In this document: in pieces, positions 6,046 through 13,197 of the stretch
Numbering within the stretch: position 1 is the stretch's first letter
How the letters are laid out: each line of letters begins with the position of its first letter
Assembly (NCBI GenBank): GCA_025457785.1
Contig: JALOTS010000002.1
Coordinates: 1 to 23,995, forward strand
Source of the DNA: Pontiellaceae bacterium
Lineage (GTDB): Bacteria; Verrucomicrobiota; Kiritimatiellia; Kiritimatiellales; Tichowtungiaceae
Direction: 5' to 3'
Length of the DNA: 23,995 nt
Program-made: the position numbers and the translations under genes
The notes under the pieces: model-generated
Seen by the model: the letters and a program-made list of their open reading frames with translations, nothing else
What the model was told of the DNA's origin: nothing
The model's database searches: none

Positions 6046-7332
6046 TCAGCCCCGGGGTTCGGCTCCGTCGCCCCGGGTTGTGCCGCGTATGATATCCTGA
6101 TCAATGTCCAGTTGAATCAGGTCGCGTGTATCGCTGGGTGAGAATTCCGCATAATCGAGAAAATTCTGGATGACTTTGTCCATCCGGACAGATTCCACGA
6201 CAATTTGATTACACAGTTCACTGCGCTCTTTTTTGACGGCATCCTGACCCTCCTTTTTCAGGTTCATTTGAAGAAGTTGAACGGAGCCTGAAATTCCGGT
6301 GAGGGGTGTCCGGATCTGGTGGGCCATTTCCTTAGCCATGTTCGCTGCGGCTTTAATCCGCTCAAGCTGCCGGGTTTGGCCCTGCAGCCGTAAAAAGTGG
6401 GACAGGTCGTTGAAATTGAGAATGCGGGTGCTGACGAGGGTTCCTTTCGGGGCGGTTGAGTTTGGAACGGCCTCGACGGGCAGGGAAATCAGTTCCTCTT
6501 CAATGCTGACGGGAAAAACGGTTCCGTCGGCCCGGCGGAAATAGTCAGAGCCTCCTTTGATATCGGTTTCGCCCGGTTTAAGTCCGTCGGGCTTAACATG
6601 GATGGAATCAAATGGTTTCCCGACCAGATCCGATTCGTCGCGGCCCAGCAGAATGGCGGCCCGGTCATTGGCGATCAGTATCCGGTTTTTGGAATCGAGA
6701 AGAAGCAGTCCGGTTTGAACGTGATGAAAAATAATTTTCGTGATATTGCCGAACAGTTTTTCTTTTTTACTGATGTAATCGCATCGCAGGGAGACGTAGG
6801 CGCTCGCCACCCCGAAAAAAATGAACATGACAATGCGCAGAATCATGGCGCCGGAGGTGTCAACCAGTTCTTTCGTGGCGACTTTGGAAGGATATTGAAC
6901 CAGAAGGTTCTGCGATATCAGGACGGTGATGAGGATGTAGGAGACGACCGCCAGCACGGTGATCTGGATGGTTTGTCTCAGCGGAAGGATGATTCCGGCG
7001 GAGAGAATAACCAGCGGATAAAGCAGGGTCATGAAATCATTCTTTGTTCCGCCGGAGAAATAGATCAGGCCGGAAGCGAAGACAAGATCCACAAGAAACT
7101 GCAGCGGAGCCAGTTGGCGTATTCTCTCCTGATGGCGCATCCAGAGCGAGTAGGGGATGGTGACAATATAGGCAAAGGCGATAAAGGCGTAGAATGCGAT
7201 GTTGTCCGCTTTCAGCACAAAGGAGAGAATAATCAGGAATCCGCTGATGGCAATCAGCCTCCCGCCGAGCAGTCCCGTCATAGTTCCCAGCGACACCTCC
7301 CGGACAGTTTCTTCCTGCGGAATTTTTTTCAT
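6046..7332 (-). CDS. pilS: PilS-type membrane sensor lacking the HATPase domain
   Basis: The N-terminus has about six membrane helices, including the PilS-typical YFSGG loop. Next come a PAS domain (GLLLLDSKNRILIANDRAA, LLGRDESDLVGKPF) and a HisKA dimerisation helix with the phospho-acceptor His in AKEMAHQIRTPLTGISGS (His341 counted from the upstream GTG, His338 from this ATG). The second helix ends near FLDYAEF, and only about 30 residues follow before the stop. The N, G1, F and G2 boxes of a kinase ATPase domain are all absent. A normal PilS is about 530 aa; this one is about 430. It follows pilC by a few bases and so is probably translationally coupled. GTG at 7339-7341 is an alternative start. 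Whether it is a truncated gene or relies on another kinase cannot be settled here. Confidence 0.86.
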   Translation of the reverse strand: MKKIPQEETVREVSLGTMTGLLGGRLIAISGFLIILSFVLKADNIAFYAFIAFAYIVTIPYSLWMRHQERIRQLAPLQFLVDLVFASGLIYFSGGTKNDFMTLLYPLVILSAGIILPLRQTIQITVLAVVSYILITVLISQNLLVQYPSKVATKELVDTSGAMILRIVMFIFFGVASAYVSLRCDYISKKEKLFGNITKIIFHHVQTGLLLLDSKNRILIANDRAAILLGRDESDLVGKPFDSIHVKPDGLKPGETDIKGGSDYFRRADGTVFPVSIEEELISLPVEAVPNSTAPKGTLVSTRILNFNDLSHFLRLQGQTRQLERIKAAANMAKEMAHQIRTPLTGISGSVQLLQMNLKKEGQDAVKKERSELCNQIVVESVRMDKVIQNFLDYAEFSPSDTRDLIQLDIDQDIIRGTTRGDGAEPRG

Positions 7333-7345
7333 AGGCGGCACTTTT

Positions 7346-8428
7346 TCACATTACCACTTCGGTCATCTTGAAAATCGGCATAAACATGGCCAGCACGATT
7401 CCGCCGATCATCACGCCGATCACCACCATCAGCAGCGGTTCAAGCATGGAGGTCAATCCTTCCAGCATCGTATCGACCTCTTCCTGATAAAACTGGGACA
7501 GTTTAGTGAGCATTTCTTCCATTTTACCTGTCTGTTCTCCGGCAGAAAGCATGTGAATCAGCATGCGGGGAAATTCTTTGTTGTTATTCAGTGTGGCGGA
7601 AACGGTGTTGCCCTGTTCCACGCTGGCGCGCGCGTCCAGTATCGCTTTGCCGATGACTTTGTTTCCGGTGGCGACCCCGACGATGGTCATGGCCTGAATA
7701 ATCGGGACTCCGCTGGACATGAGCTGGGCAAAGGTTGCCGAGAACCGGGTGATGGCAATTTTACGGGCCAGTTTTCCAAGCAGCGGAAAACGCAGGCGCA
7801 ACAGATCGGCCATGTAGCCTCCTTTTTCTGTCCGGACGTAGCGGCGCAGGCTGTAGATTAATGTCCCGACCGCAAGGATAATGATGTACCAGTACTTGCG
7901 GATGAAGTCGCTGATATTCAACAGGATTTGCGTCGGCGCAGGAAGTTCCGCGCCGAATCCGGCGAACATTTTTGCAAAGGTTGGAACAATAAAAACAATC
8001 AGACCGGTGGAAATTGTGATAGCTACGCACAGCACCACGGTCGGGTACATCATGGCGGACTTCACCTTGGAGCGCAACCGGTTGGACGCTTCCAGAAAGG
8101 TGGCGACCCGCTCGCAGGTTTCGGCCAGCATCCCGCCGGTTTCTCCGGCCCGCATCATATTGACATAGAGCTCATCAAAAATCTGCGGATAATCATCCAG
8201 CGCGTCCGAATACATGGCTCCGCCTTCCACTTTGGTGCGGACGCTGGTGAGCACCGTATGAAAGCCTTTATTGGCGGTCTGCTCCTCCAGCGCAAGGATG
8301 GATTGCACGAGCGGCATGCCTGATGAAAGCATGGCGGCCAGCTGCCGCGAGTAGAGCGGAAGCTCTTTCAGTCTGATTTTCCGCGCTCCGCTTACCTTTT
8401 TTCTCTCTTTTTTATTTTTTTCGGCCAT
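7346..8428 (-). CDS. pilC: Type IV pilus / type II secretion inner-membrane platform protein (PilC/GspF)
   Basis: Two T2SSF domains are visible. The first is LPLYSRQLAAMLSSGMPLVQSI... with LYVNMMRAGETGGMLAETCERVA. The second is ITRFSATFAQLMSSGVPIIQAM... with LIHMLSAGEQTGKMEEML. The three expected hydrophobic segments are near YPTVVLCVAITISTGLIVFI, YIIILAVGTLIYSL and LLMVVIGVMIGGIVLAMFMP. The protein (360 aa) is a little shorter than the usual 400, mainly at the N-terminus, where a very basic MAEKNKKERKKVSGARK replaces the typical leader. It anchors the assembly and retraction ATPases and helps move pilin subunits out of the membrane. GGGGGA precedes the ATG, which lies 14 bases after pilB; the stop lies within the few bases before pilS, so pilB-pilC-pilS form one operon. 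Confidence 0.95.
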   Translation of the reverse strand: MAEKNKKERKKVSGARKIRLKELPLYSRQLAAMLSSGMPLVQSILALEEQTANKGFHTVLTSVRTKVEGGAMYSDALDDYPQIFDELYVNMMRAGETGGMLAETCERVATFLEASNRLRSKVKSAMMYPTVVLCVAITISTGLIVFIVPTFAKMFAGFGAELPAPTQILLNISDFIRKYWYIIILAVGTLIYSLRRYVRTEKGGYMADLLRLRFPLLGKLARKIAITRFSATFAQLMSSGVPIIQAMTIVGVATGNKVIGKAILDARASVEQGNTVSATLNNNKEFPRMLIHMLSAGEQTGKMEEMLTKLSQFYQEEVDTMLEGLTSMLEPLLMVVIGVMIGGIVLAMFMPIFKMTEVVM

Positions 8429-8442
8429 ACAATTCCCCCTGA

Positions 8443-10152
8443 TTATCCCGTTGTTACCCGTAAAATTTCATCAATCGTTGTTATTCCTTCCCGCACTCTG
8501 GAAAGGCCGGTTTCGCGCAAGGACTTCATGCCGTTTTTAACCGCCACCTCGCGCAGGGCGCTCGCCTCGGATGTCTGGAGAATTTTCGCCCGGATCTCAT
8601 CGTTCAGCAGCAGAATTTCCATGATTGCACCGCGGCCCTTATAGCCCAGTCCGCTGCATTTCGGGCATCCTTTGGCGGCAAAGAAGGTAACGTCCCGGAA
8701 CAGATCCGGATCGAGATGGTTGAAGCGCAGCGTATCTTCCGGAATTTCAATCTGCTGTTTGCAGAACGGACACAGTTTGCGATAGAGACGCTGCGCCTGA
8801 GTCATCACCAGCGAGGACGAAAGCATGAACGGCTCGATGCCCATGTAGGCCATACGGGCAATCGCGCCTGCCGCATCGTTGGTGTGCAGGGTGCTGATCA
8901 CCAGGTGCCCCGTCAGGGCGGCCTGCACCGCAATCGAAGCGGTTTCGTTGTCGCGGATTTCTCCGATCATGACAATATCGGGATCCTGACGCAGGATGGA
9001 GCGCAACCCGGCGGCAAAGGTCAATCCGACTTCGGGGCGGGCCTGTACCTGATTGATTCCGCCCAGTTGATATTCGACCGGGTCTTCCACGGTGATGATA
9101 TTCACGTCCTCGTTGTTTAACTCCTGCAGGGCTGAATAAAGCGTTGTGGTTTTGCCCGATCCGGTCGGGCCGGTCACCAGCAGCATGCCGTGCGGTTTGC
9201 TGATGGCGTATTTAAGGTCATCAAGCGCTTTCTGTTCCAGACCGAGGGCATCCAGACTGGGAGCCAGCGCGGTTTTATCCAGAATGCGCATCACGATTTT
9301 TTCGCCGTGTACGGTCGGCAGATAACTGATGCGCAAGTCCACCTCTTTGCCCAGCGCTTTGATTTTAAACCGTCCGTCCTGAGGGATGCGCCGTTCGGCG
9401 ATGTCGAGGTTCGCCATGATTTTGATGCGCGATGAAATGGCCGACTGCACGCTTTTCGGCGGACTGGGGTTCTCGTAGAGGATTCCGTCCACGCGGTATC
9501 GCAGACGGATTTTCTTTTCCATCGGCTCAATATGAATATCACTGGCGTGTTTCCGCAGCGCTTCGATCAGAATGGAATTCACGATGCGCACCACCGGCGC
9601 ATCCTCCGCGCTGTTCAGCATGTCATCCAGATTGTCGGCGCTGGTCTCGTCGCGGCCCACCTCCAGCTCGCTGTCGTCCTCCATGTCTTTGAGAATTTCT
9701 TCCAGCCCGACGGACGTTTGTTTCGCTGATCCTTCGAGGGCTCCGAGCAGTTCCTTCGGGTCGGCGACGACCGGAAAAACCTGATAGTCGATCTGTGCTT
9801 TCAGACTTTCAATGCCCATCAGGTTGAAAGGATCGGCGACCGCGACGGTAAGCAGTTTTCCGGTCTTGCACATCGGCAGCATTTTCAACTGAACCCAGGT
9901 GGCTTTGGGGAGAATATCGAGCAGTGAAGGGTCGGCTTCAAATCCATCCAGACTGACCGGGGTCATCTCCAGATATTCGGCCTTTGCCAGAAGCATGACA
10001 GGCGCCGGAACGAGACCCATGCTTACCAGCACTTCTTCCAGGGGATTTCCGCTTTTACCGGCTTCTGCACGGGCCTCAGCCAGCGCCTCTTCCGCAACGG
10101 AATGCCGGTCAAAAAGAACTTCCATCAGGGTTCTATAGGATTTATCGCTCAT
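8443..10152 (-). CDS. pilB: Pilus assembly ATPase PilB / GspE family
   Basis: The N-terminus carries a T2SSE_N/MshEN-type domain (EVLFDRHSVAEEAL to AVADPFNLMGIESL). It is followed by a short acidic linker and the hexameric secretion ATPase core. Walker A is GPTGSGKTT (about residue 328), the Asp box is TVEDPVEY, Walker B is in PDIVMIGEIRD and the His box is STLHTND. Four cysteines in CPFC...CPKC (about 461-499) form the zinc-binding element typical of PilB/GspE and absent from PilT. It powers pilus extension from the cytoplasmic face. ATG 10152 is chosen because GCGGGG precedes it; a TTG 30 bases upstream is unlikely. A sigma-54-type motif at 10166-10181 would place the transcript start only about 3 bases before this ATG, so the message may be leaderless, or the true start may be the later ATG near 10125. 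Confidence 0.94.
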   Translation of the reverse strand: MSDKSYRTLMEVLFDRHSVAEEALAEARAEAGKSGNPLEEVLVSMGLVPAPVMLLAKAEYLEMTPVSLDGFEADPSLLDILPKATWVQLKMLPMCKTGKLLTVAVADPFNLMGIESLKAQIDYQVFPVVADPKELLGALEGSAKQTSVGLEEILKDMEDDSELEVGRDETSADNLDDMLNSAEDAPVVRIVNSILIEALRKHASDIHIEPMEKKIRLRYRVDGILYENPSPPKSVQSAISSRIKIMANLDIAERRIPQDGRFKIKALGKEVDLRISYLPTVHGEKIVMRILDKTALAPSLDALGLEQKALDDLKYAISKPHGMLLVTGPTGSGKTTTLYSALQELNNEDVNIITVEDPVEYQLGGINQVQARPEVGLTFAAGLRSILRQDPDIVMIGEIRDNETASIAVQAALTGHLVISTLHTNDAAGAIARMAYMGIEPFMLSSSLVMTQAQRLYRKLCPFCKQQIEIPEDTLRFNHLDPDLFRDVTFFAAKGCPKCSGLGYKGRGAIMEILLLNDEIRAKILQTSEASALREVAVKNGMKSLRETGLSRVREGITTIDEILRVTTG

Positions 10153-10165
10153 GTACCCCGCATTT

Positions 10166-10181
10166 AGCATGAATAATGCCA
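10166..10181 (-). promoter_or_regulatory. Sigma-54-like promoter motif at the pilB operon
   Basis: The minus strand reads TGGCATTATTCATGCT with exact GG-GC spacing and the shared TGCTA ending. The predicted start (near 10155) almost coincides with the pilB ATG, which is odd and lowers confidence that this is the operon's working promoter. Confidence 0.5.
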
Positions 10182-10464
10182 ATCAAGGATGACGGCTGAT
10201 TTTGCCGGTTTGCATTCATCGTCGGGGGTTGCAGAATCAGCAATTCTCTTACGGGCTGACAGTGTGATGAAGCGCGGAGGGCAGACGTTCAACTTTTTCT
10301 TCGGCCGGTTGCCATCCTGCGGAAGGATGCGGTGGTTTTCCAATCTTTGAGAGCCGCCTTGTTCTTTGAGCGATCCTGCGTTCTACTCTACCGGATAATA
10401 TTACTTGGTTGCGGCTTTGCCGCGTCGGGACTCTGCTGTTTAATTTGATACCGCCCGCCGCCTT
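10182..10464. other. Divergent intergenic region, no gene seen
   Basis: The gap between pilB and the T2SSE_N-like gene shows no convincing ORF. It holds small inverted repeats: AGAAT-CAGCA-ATTCT at 10233-10247, a CATCCT-GCGGA-AGGATG hairpin around 10315-10331 and a GCGGC-TTT-GCCGC hairpin near 10411-10423. Some of these may be activator sites shared by the two divergent sigma-54-type promoters, but no sequence is repeated well enough to say so. Confidence 0.4.
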
Positions 10465-10480
10465 GGGCACGGATTGTGCT
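10465..10480 (+). promoter_or_regulatory. Sigma-54 (-24/-12) type promoter of the T2SSE_N-like gene
   Basis: The bases read GGGCACGGATTGTGCT, with GG at 10466-10467 and GC at 10478-10479, followed by AG. The predicted start near 10491 leaves about 28 bases of leader with an AGGAG ribosome site at 10509-10513. The half TTGTGCTAG is almost the same as in the pseudopilin operon promoter. Confidence 0.72.
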
Positions 10481-10518
10481 AGTTTCATGACGATTATTGA
10501 CTTTGCCCAGGAGAAATT

Positions 10519-11328
10519 ATGAGCGATCCAACCAACCGCGAAGAGCTTCAGCAGACCGCTGTGATGCTCGAACAGATTCTTGAAGTCATGCCTGACGATC
10601 TGTTCACCTTGCGCGCACTGTACGAAACAAACCTGAAACTTGAAATGCCTGAAAAAGCATTGGCCTGTCTGACGCGGCTGGACGACGGCGCGCGCATGGC
10701 CAACAATCCCGAAATTCTTGCCTTTGTGATGGGGCAGTATGCCTCCATTGTGGAGGATGTCCCGGAGGTGCAGAAGAGAATAGATCGCCTGAAAGCCTTC
10801 GGCGCAGTGATCGACGCTGTTCCGAAAAAGAAACCTGAAACGTCATCGCAGGAACGCAGAAGCAGTGTGGATTCGGAAATGGCGCTGGCCTGGGATTTGT
10901 TTCAGGACGAGCAGCTTTCCCAGGAGGAATACTCCGGCGTACTGCACGATCTCACGGAAATGTCTTCGCGTGAGATGAACGTTCCGGTAACGGTGCTGCA
11001 CATTCTTCACGACCGGAATTTCAGCCGGTTCGAGCGGTTAATGACCCATCTTTGCCAGAAAAGCGGGGTCCCGGTGATGGCGCTGGGCCGGTTCAGCGAG
11101 CGCGAAGAGCTGCGGGAGGCGCTTCCGCTGGATTTTATCAGTCACCACGGGGCGCTGCCGTTTGCTCAGGTCGGCAAGGAACTGCTGCTGGCGGTGCTGA
11201 ATCCGCTGGATAAGGAACTGATCCGTTCGGCGGAAACGATTTCGGGGCGGCACTGTTACCCGTATCTCGTGACACCGCAGGAATACGATGAACGGCTGGC
11301 GCAGATCAGGAAGGCGCTGAACGGGTGA
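10519..11328 (+). CDS. Stand-alone T2SSE_N (MshEN-like) domain protein with helical N-terminus
   Basis: This 269-aa soluble protein has no signal peptide and no ATPase core. Residues 1-70 look like TPR-type helices (LEQILEVMPDDLFTLRALYE, PEKALACLTRL). The last 85 or so residues resemble the N-terminal domain of GspE/PilB ATPases: a helical part, then EALPLDFISHHGALPF, KELLLAVLNPLDKELI and HCYPYLVTPQEYDERL. In MshE-type ATPases this kind of domain binds cyclic di-GMP or docks on the inner-membrane platform; whether this copy binds nucleotide is not visible. It has its own sigma-54-type promoter and lies between the pilB operon and the pilMNOPQ operon, so a regulatory or adaptor role in pilus assembly is likely. 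The start has AGGAG 5 bases upstream. Confidence 0.85.
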   Translation: MSDPTNREELQQTAVMLEQILEVMPDDLFTLRALYETNLKLEMPEKALACLTRLDDGARMANNPEILAFVMGQYASIVEDVPEVQKRIDRLKAFGAVIDAVPKKKPETSSQERRSSVDSEMALAWDLFQDEQLSQEEYSGVLHDLTEMSSREMNVPVTVLHILHDRNFSRFERLMTHLCQKSGVPVMALGRFSEREELREALPLDFISHHGALPFAQVGKELLLAVLNPLDKELIRSAETISGRHCYPYLVTPQEYDERLAQIRKALNG

Positions 11329-11386
11329 TCAGCCTTTCCGCCGAAGGGCCGGAACAAAATGTTGTCGTTTTTCAACTTGTCGTCCT

Positions 11387-11809
11387 TCAGTTGTTCGTTG
11401 AAAAGGTGAACTTTTCGCCGAGCGCAAGACGGCGGGTTTCCCCCTGATGTTCAATCAGCACGTAGCTGCTGGTGATGTCGATTACCTTAACCCCGTTGAA
11501 GATCTGCCCGATGCCCACGGTTTGATCATCCAGAATGGCCAGAGGGTTGTTGCCGGTGTCCAGTGTTACTCCCCGGCAGGTAATGGTTGTTTCGGGCCCG
11601 ATTTTATTAAGCAGGGCGTTGGAGCGGATGAATTTTTTAAATGAAGAAGAGGCCTGTAAAAAGATTTTTTTGCACGGCCCGTCGGCCGGACCCCAGACAA
11701 CAAGAGCCCCGAAAGCAAGTCCTGCGACGCAGGCCGGCAAAACCAAAACGAAAAAAATCTTTCCCAGCCGGTTCGGGGCGGGTTTTATTTCATCGGGCGG
11801 CGGGTTCAT
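11387..11809 (-). CDS. Small bitopic membrane protein, GspC/PilP-like periplasmic domain
   Basis: This 140-aa protein has a short cytoplasmic N-terminus (MNPPPDEIKPAPNR), one membrane helix (about 17-40) and a periplasmic part. The C-terminal 45 residues (QTVGIGQIFNGVKVIDITSSY, then VLIEHQGETRRLALGEKF) look like the small beta-domain of GspC, PilP or related secretin-docking proteins, whose usual job is to link the inner-membrane complex to the secretin. The match is by pattern only. AAGGAG precedes the ATG. It is convergent with the T2SSE_N-like gene and is not in the main operon. It could also be an independent membrane protein of unknown role. Confidence 0.72.
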   Translation of the reverse strand: MNPPPDEIKPAPNRLGKIFFVLVLPACVAGLAFGALVVWGPADGPCKKIFLQASSSFKKFIRSNALLNKIGPETTITCRGVTLDTGNNPLAILDDQTVGIGQIFNGVKVIDITSSYVLIEHQGETRRLALGEKFTFSTNN

Positions 11810-11934
11810 GGAATCTCCTTCTTCTCAACGACTGGAAAGTTACACTCTTTTGCTCCCAATGCCCAACACTATTTTAATAACGGGTGTGAACGGCAACCAA
11901 AAAAGAATTTCCATGCAGGCGCAAAGGCCGCAGA

Positions 11935-12157
11935 GAAAATCTCCAACGAATGAAAAAAAGCAGCGAATGGGGAATAGGGGATTGCCGTCGTAAAAAGCTT
12001 GGGTTTTTATTCTGATGTTTTTGCGGACTGCCTGCGCCGCAGCGCGGCAGGTACGTACGCAGACAGACGGTGCCTTTTCATTCGCTGCGTTCTTCATTCG
12101 TTGTGCAACTTATTTTTCTCCCCATTCGTTGCTTTTTTTCATTCGTTGGAAATTTTC
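11935..12157. repeat. Imperfect inverted repeat (39-bp arms) with CRACGAATG units, MITE-like
   Basis: The left arm (11935-11973) and right arm (12119-12157) are reverse complements over 39 bases with two mismatches. Each arm holds two copies of a CRACGAATG unit, and two more lie inside near 12078-12106. The 145-base middle contains a GC-rich hairpin at 12028-12050 (CTGCC, GCGC stems with a CGCA loop) and the palindrome GTACGTAC. There is no ORF of note. It may be a small non-autonomous mobile repeat or a structured intergenic element; I see no target-site duplication that proves insertion. Confidence 0.6.
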
Positions 12158-12183
12158 CCGGATGTGTCATGCCGGGGGATGGA

Positions 12184-12199
12184 CGGCATAATTTGTGCT
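12184..12199 (+). promoter_or_regulatory. Sigma-54-like promoter of the pseudopilin/pilMNOPQ operon
   Basis: The bases read CGGCATAATTTGTGCT, then AG. GG at 12185-12186 and GC at 12197-12198 have the correct spacing. The predicted start near 12210 gives a leader of about 80 bases that can fold into hairpins (CTGG/CCAG near 12225-12238, AGCCGG/CCGGCT at 12239-12254 and CGGG/CCCG at 12261-12272) ahead of the GGAGG ribosome site. Confidence 0.65.
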
Positions 12200-12289
12200 A
12201 GCAATCAGGAGGCCGGTTCCTGTTCTGGATAAAACCAGAGCCGGGGATCCGGCTGGAAAGCGGGAAAACCCGGGCGGGCGGAGGTGTAT

Positions 12290-12757
12290 ATGAAGCCGGA
12301 TTCAAAACAGGGGATGACGCTGGTGGAGATTCTGATGGTGGTCGGAATTCTCGCTGTTCTTGCGGCGGTGCTGATTCCTGTGACAAGGATCGCCCTGCGA
12401 AGCCGGGAGAATGCCCGTGCCGCCAGTAAACTGCGCACCGCCGTGCTGGCGTTTACTTCGTACCGTTCCGAAATGGGCAGTTATCCGGCGGATAGAACTC
12501 CCGGCGTCATTCCGCCGGAGATGGCCGGTTATTTCGCCGAAATGAATATTGACGACTGGTGGACCAGTCCCACCGAATTGGGCGGATACTGGGACTGGGA
12601 TAACGGCTATAATTTCAAATATTCCGTTTCAATTGCCGCGCCGACGAAATCCGTCGAGCAGATGACCGATTTCGACAGGCTGGTTGATGACGGCGATCTG
12701 AGCACCGGAACGTTTCGCAAGGTAGGTGTGCAGCATCATTACATTATCGAGAAGTAA
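12290..12757 (+). CDS. Type II pseudopilin, GspG-like
   Basis: The leader MKPDSKQG is followed by MTLVEILMVVGILAVLAAVL, the prepilin-peptidase site with Gly at -1 and Glu at +5, then a long amphipathic helix (LRSRENARAASKLRTAVLAF). The 155-aa size and the central YPADRTPGVIPPEM region suit a GspG-type major pseudopilin or minor pilin of PVC bacteria. GGAGG at 12280-12284 selects ATG 12290; the GTG at 12284 overlaps the ribosome site. It is the first gene of an operon running to the secretin and lies one base before the next gene. Confidence 0.9.
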   Translation: MKPDSKQGMTLVEILMVVGILAVLAAVLIPVTRIALRSRENARAASKLRTAVLAFTSYRSEMGSYPADRTPGVIPPEMAGYFAEMNIDDWWTSPTELGGYWDWDNGYNFKYSVSIAAPTKSVEQMTDFDRLVDDGDLSTGTFRKVGVQHHYIIEK

Positions 12758-12758
12758 T

Positions 12759-13196
12759 ATGAAAAAAAACAGACAGAACGCCGGAGTGACGCTGGTGGAA
12801 GTGATGATGGCTATGTTTTTGGTGAGCATCGCGGCAATCATTATTTATACCGAAATGATGCTGTCGTATCGCATCCTGATGCGTTCGCGCGCCCGGCTGG
12901 AGGCGCAGAGTATCGCGTTCGATCGTTTATGGGAAATTTACAATCGGCCGCTGGATGATATGCCGATCATTACCACCAATTTTCCCCCGGAGCCGACACC
13001 GGCCTGGAGTTCGATGTCAACAGGCGGGGTTGTTGACTGTCTGATTTTTTCAGAAACGAATGCGCCGGTGCTGCCCGATCCGGTCCACTACTGGGATATT
13101 ACCGTCACCGTTTGGCCGCCGACCAATACAATGTTGGAAATCGGAGACCAGCCGCTGGCAAGTTATGCTGTGCGCCGTTATCGGGGGGTGCGTTAA
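12759..13196 (+). CDS. Minor pseudopilin, GspI/PilV-like
   Basis: The leader MKKNRQNAG is followed by VTLVEVMMAMFLVSIAAIII, a clear class III signal with Gly at -1 and Glu at +5. The 145-aa length, the TEMMLSYRILMRSRARLEAQ helix and the position second in a pseudopilin gene row fit a GspI- or PilV-type minor subunit. It starts one base after the previous stop, with GAGAAG as the ribosome site, and ends one base before the next ATG, so the three genes are tightly coupled. Confidence 0.87.
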   Translation: MKKNRQNAGVTLVEVMMAMFLVSIAAIIIYTEMMLSYRILMRSRARLEAQSIAFDRLWEIYNRPLDDMPIITTNFPPEPTPAWSSMSTGGVVDCLIFSETNAPVLPDPVHYWDITVTVWPPTNTMLEIGDQPLASYAVRRYRGVR

Positions 13197-13197
13197 A

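Noticed and set aside
6598..7371. Plus-strand open frames opposite pilS
   Set aside because: The product is rich in Gln, Gly, His and Asp with no domain, and the opposite strand encodes clear PilS helices and a PAS domain.
10249..10488. Possible small minus-strand gene in the pilB/T2SSE_N-like gap
   Set aside because: It overlaps a promoter motif, has no ribosome site I can support and its composition looks random.
11820..11890. Sigma-54-like promoter for the GspC/PilP-like gene
   Set aside because: A GGGCAT is present on the minus strand, but the following GC is at the wrong distance for a -24/-12 element.
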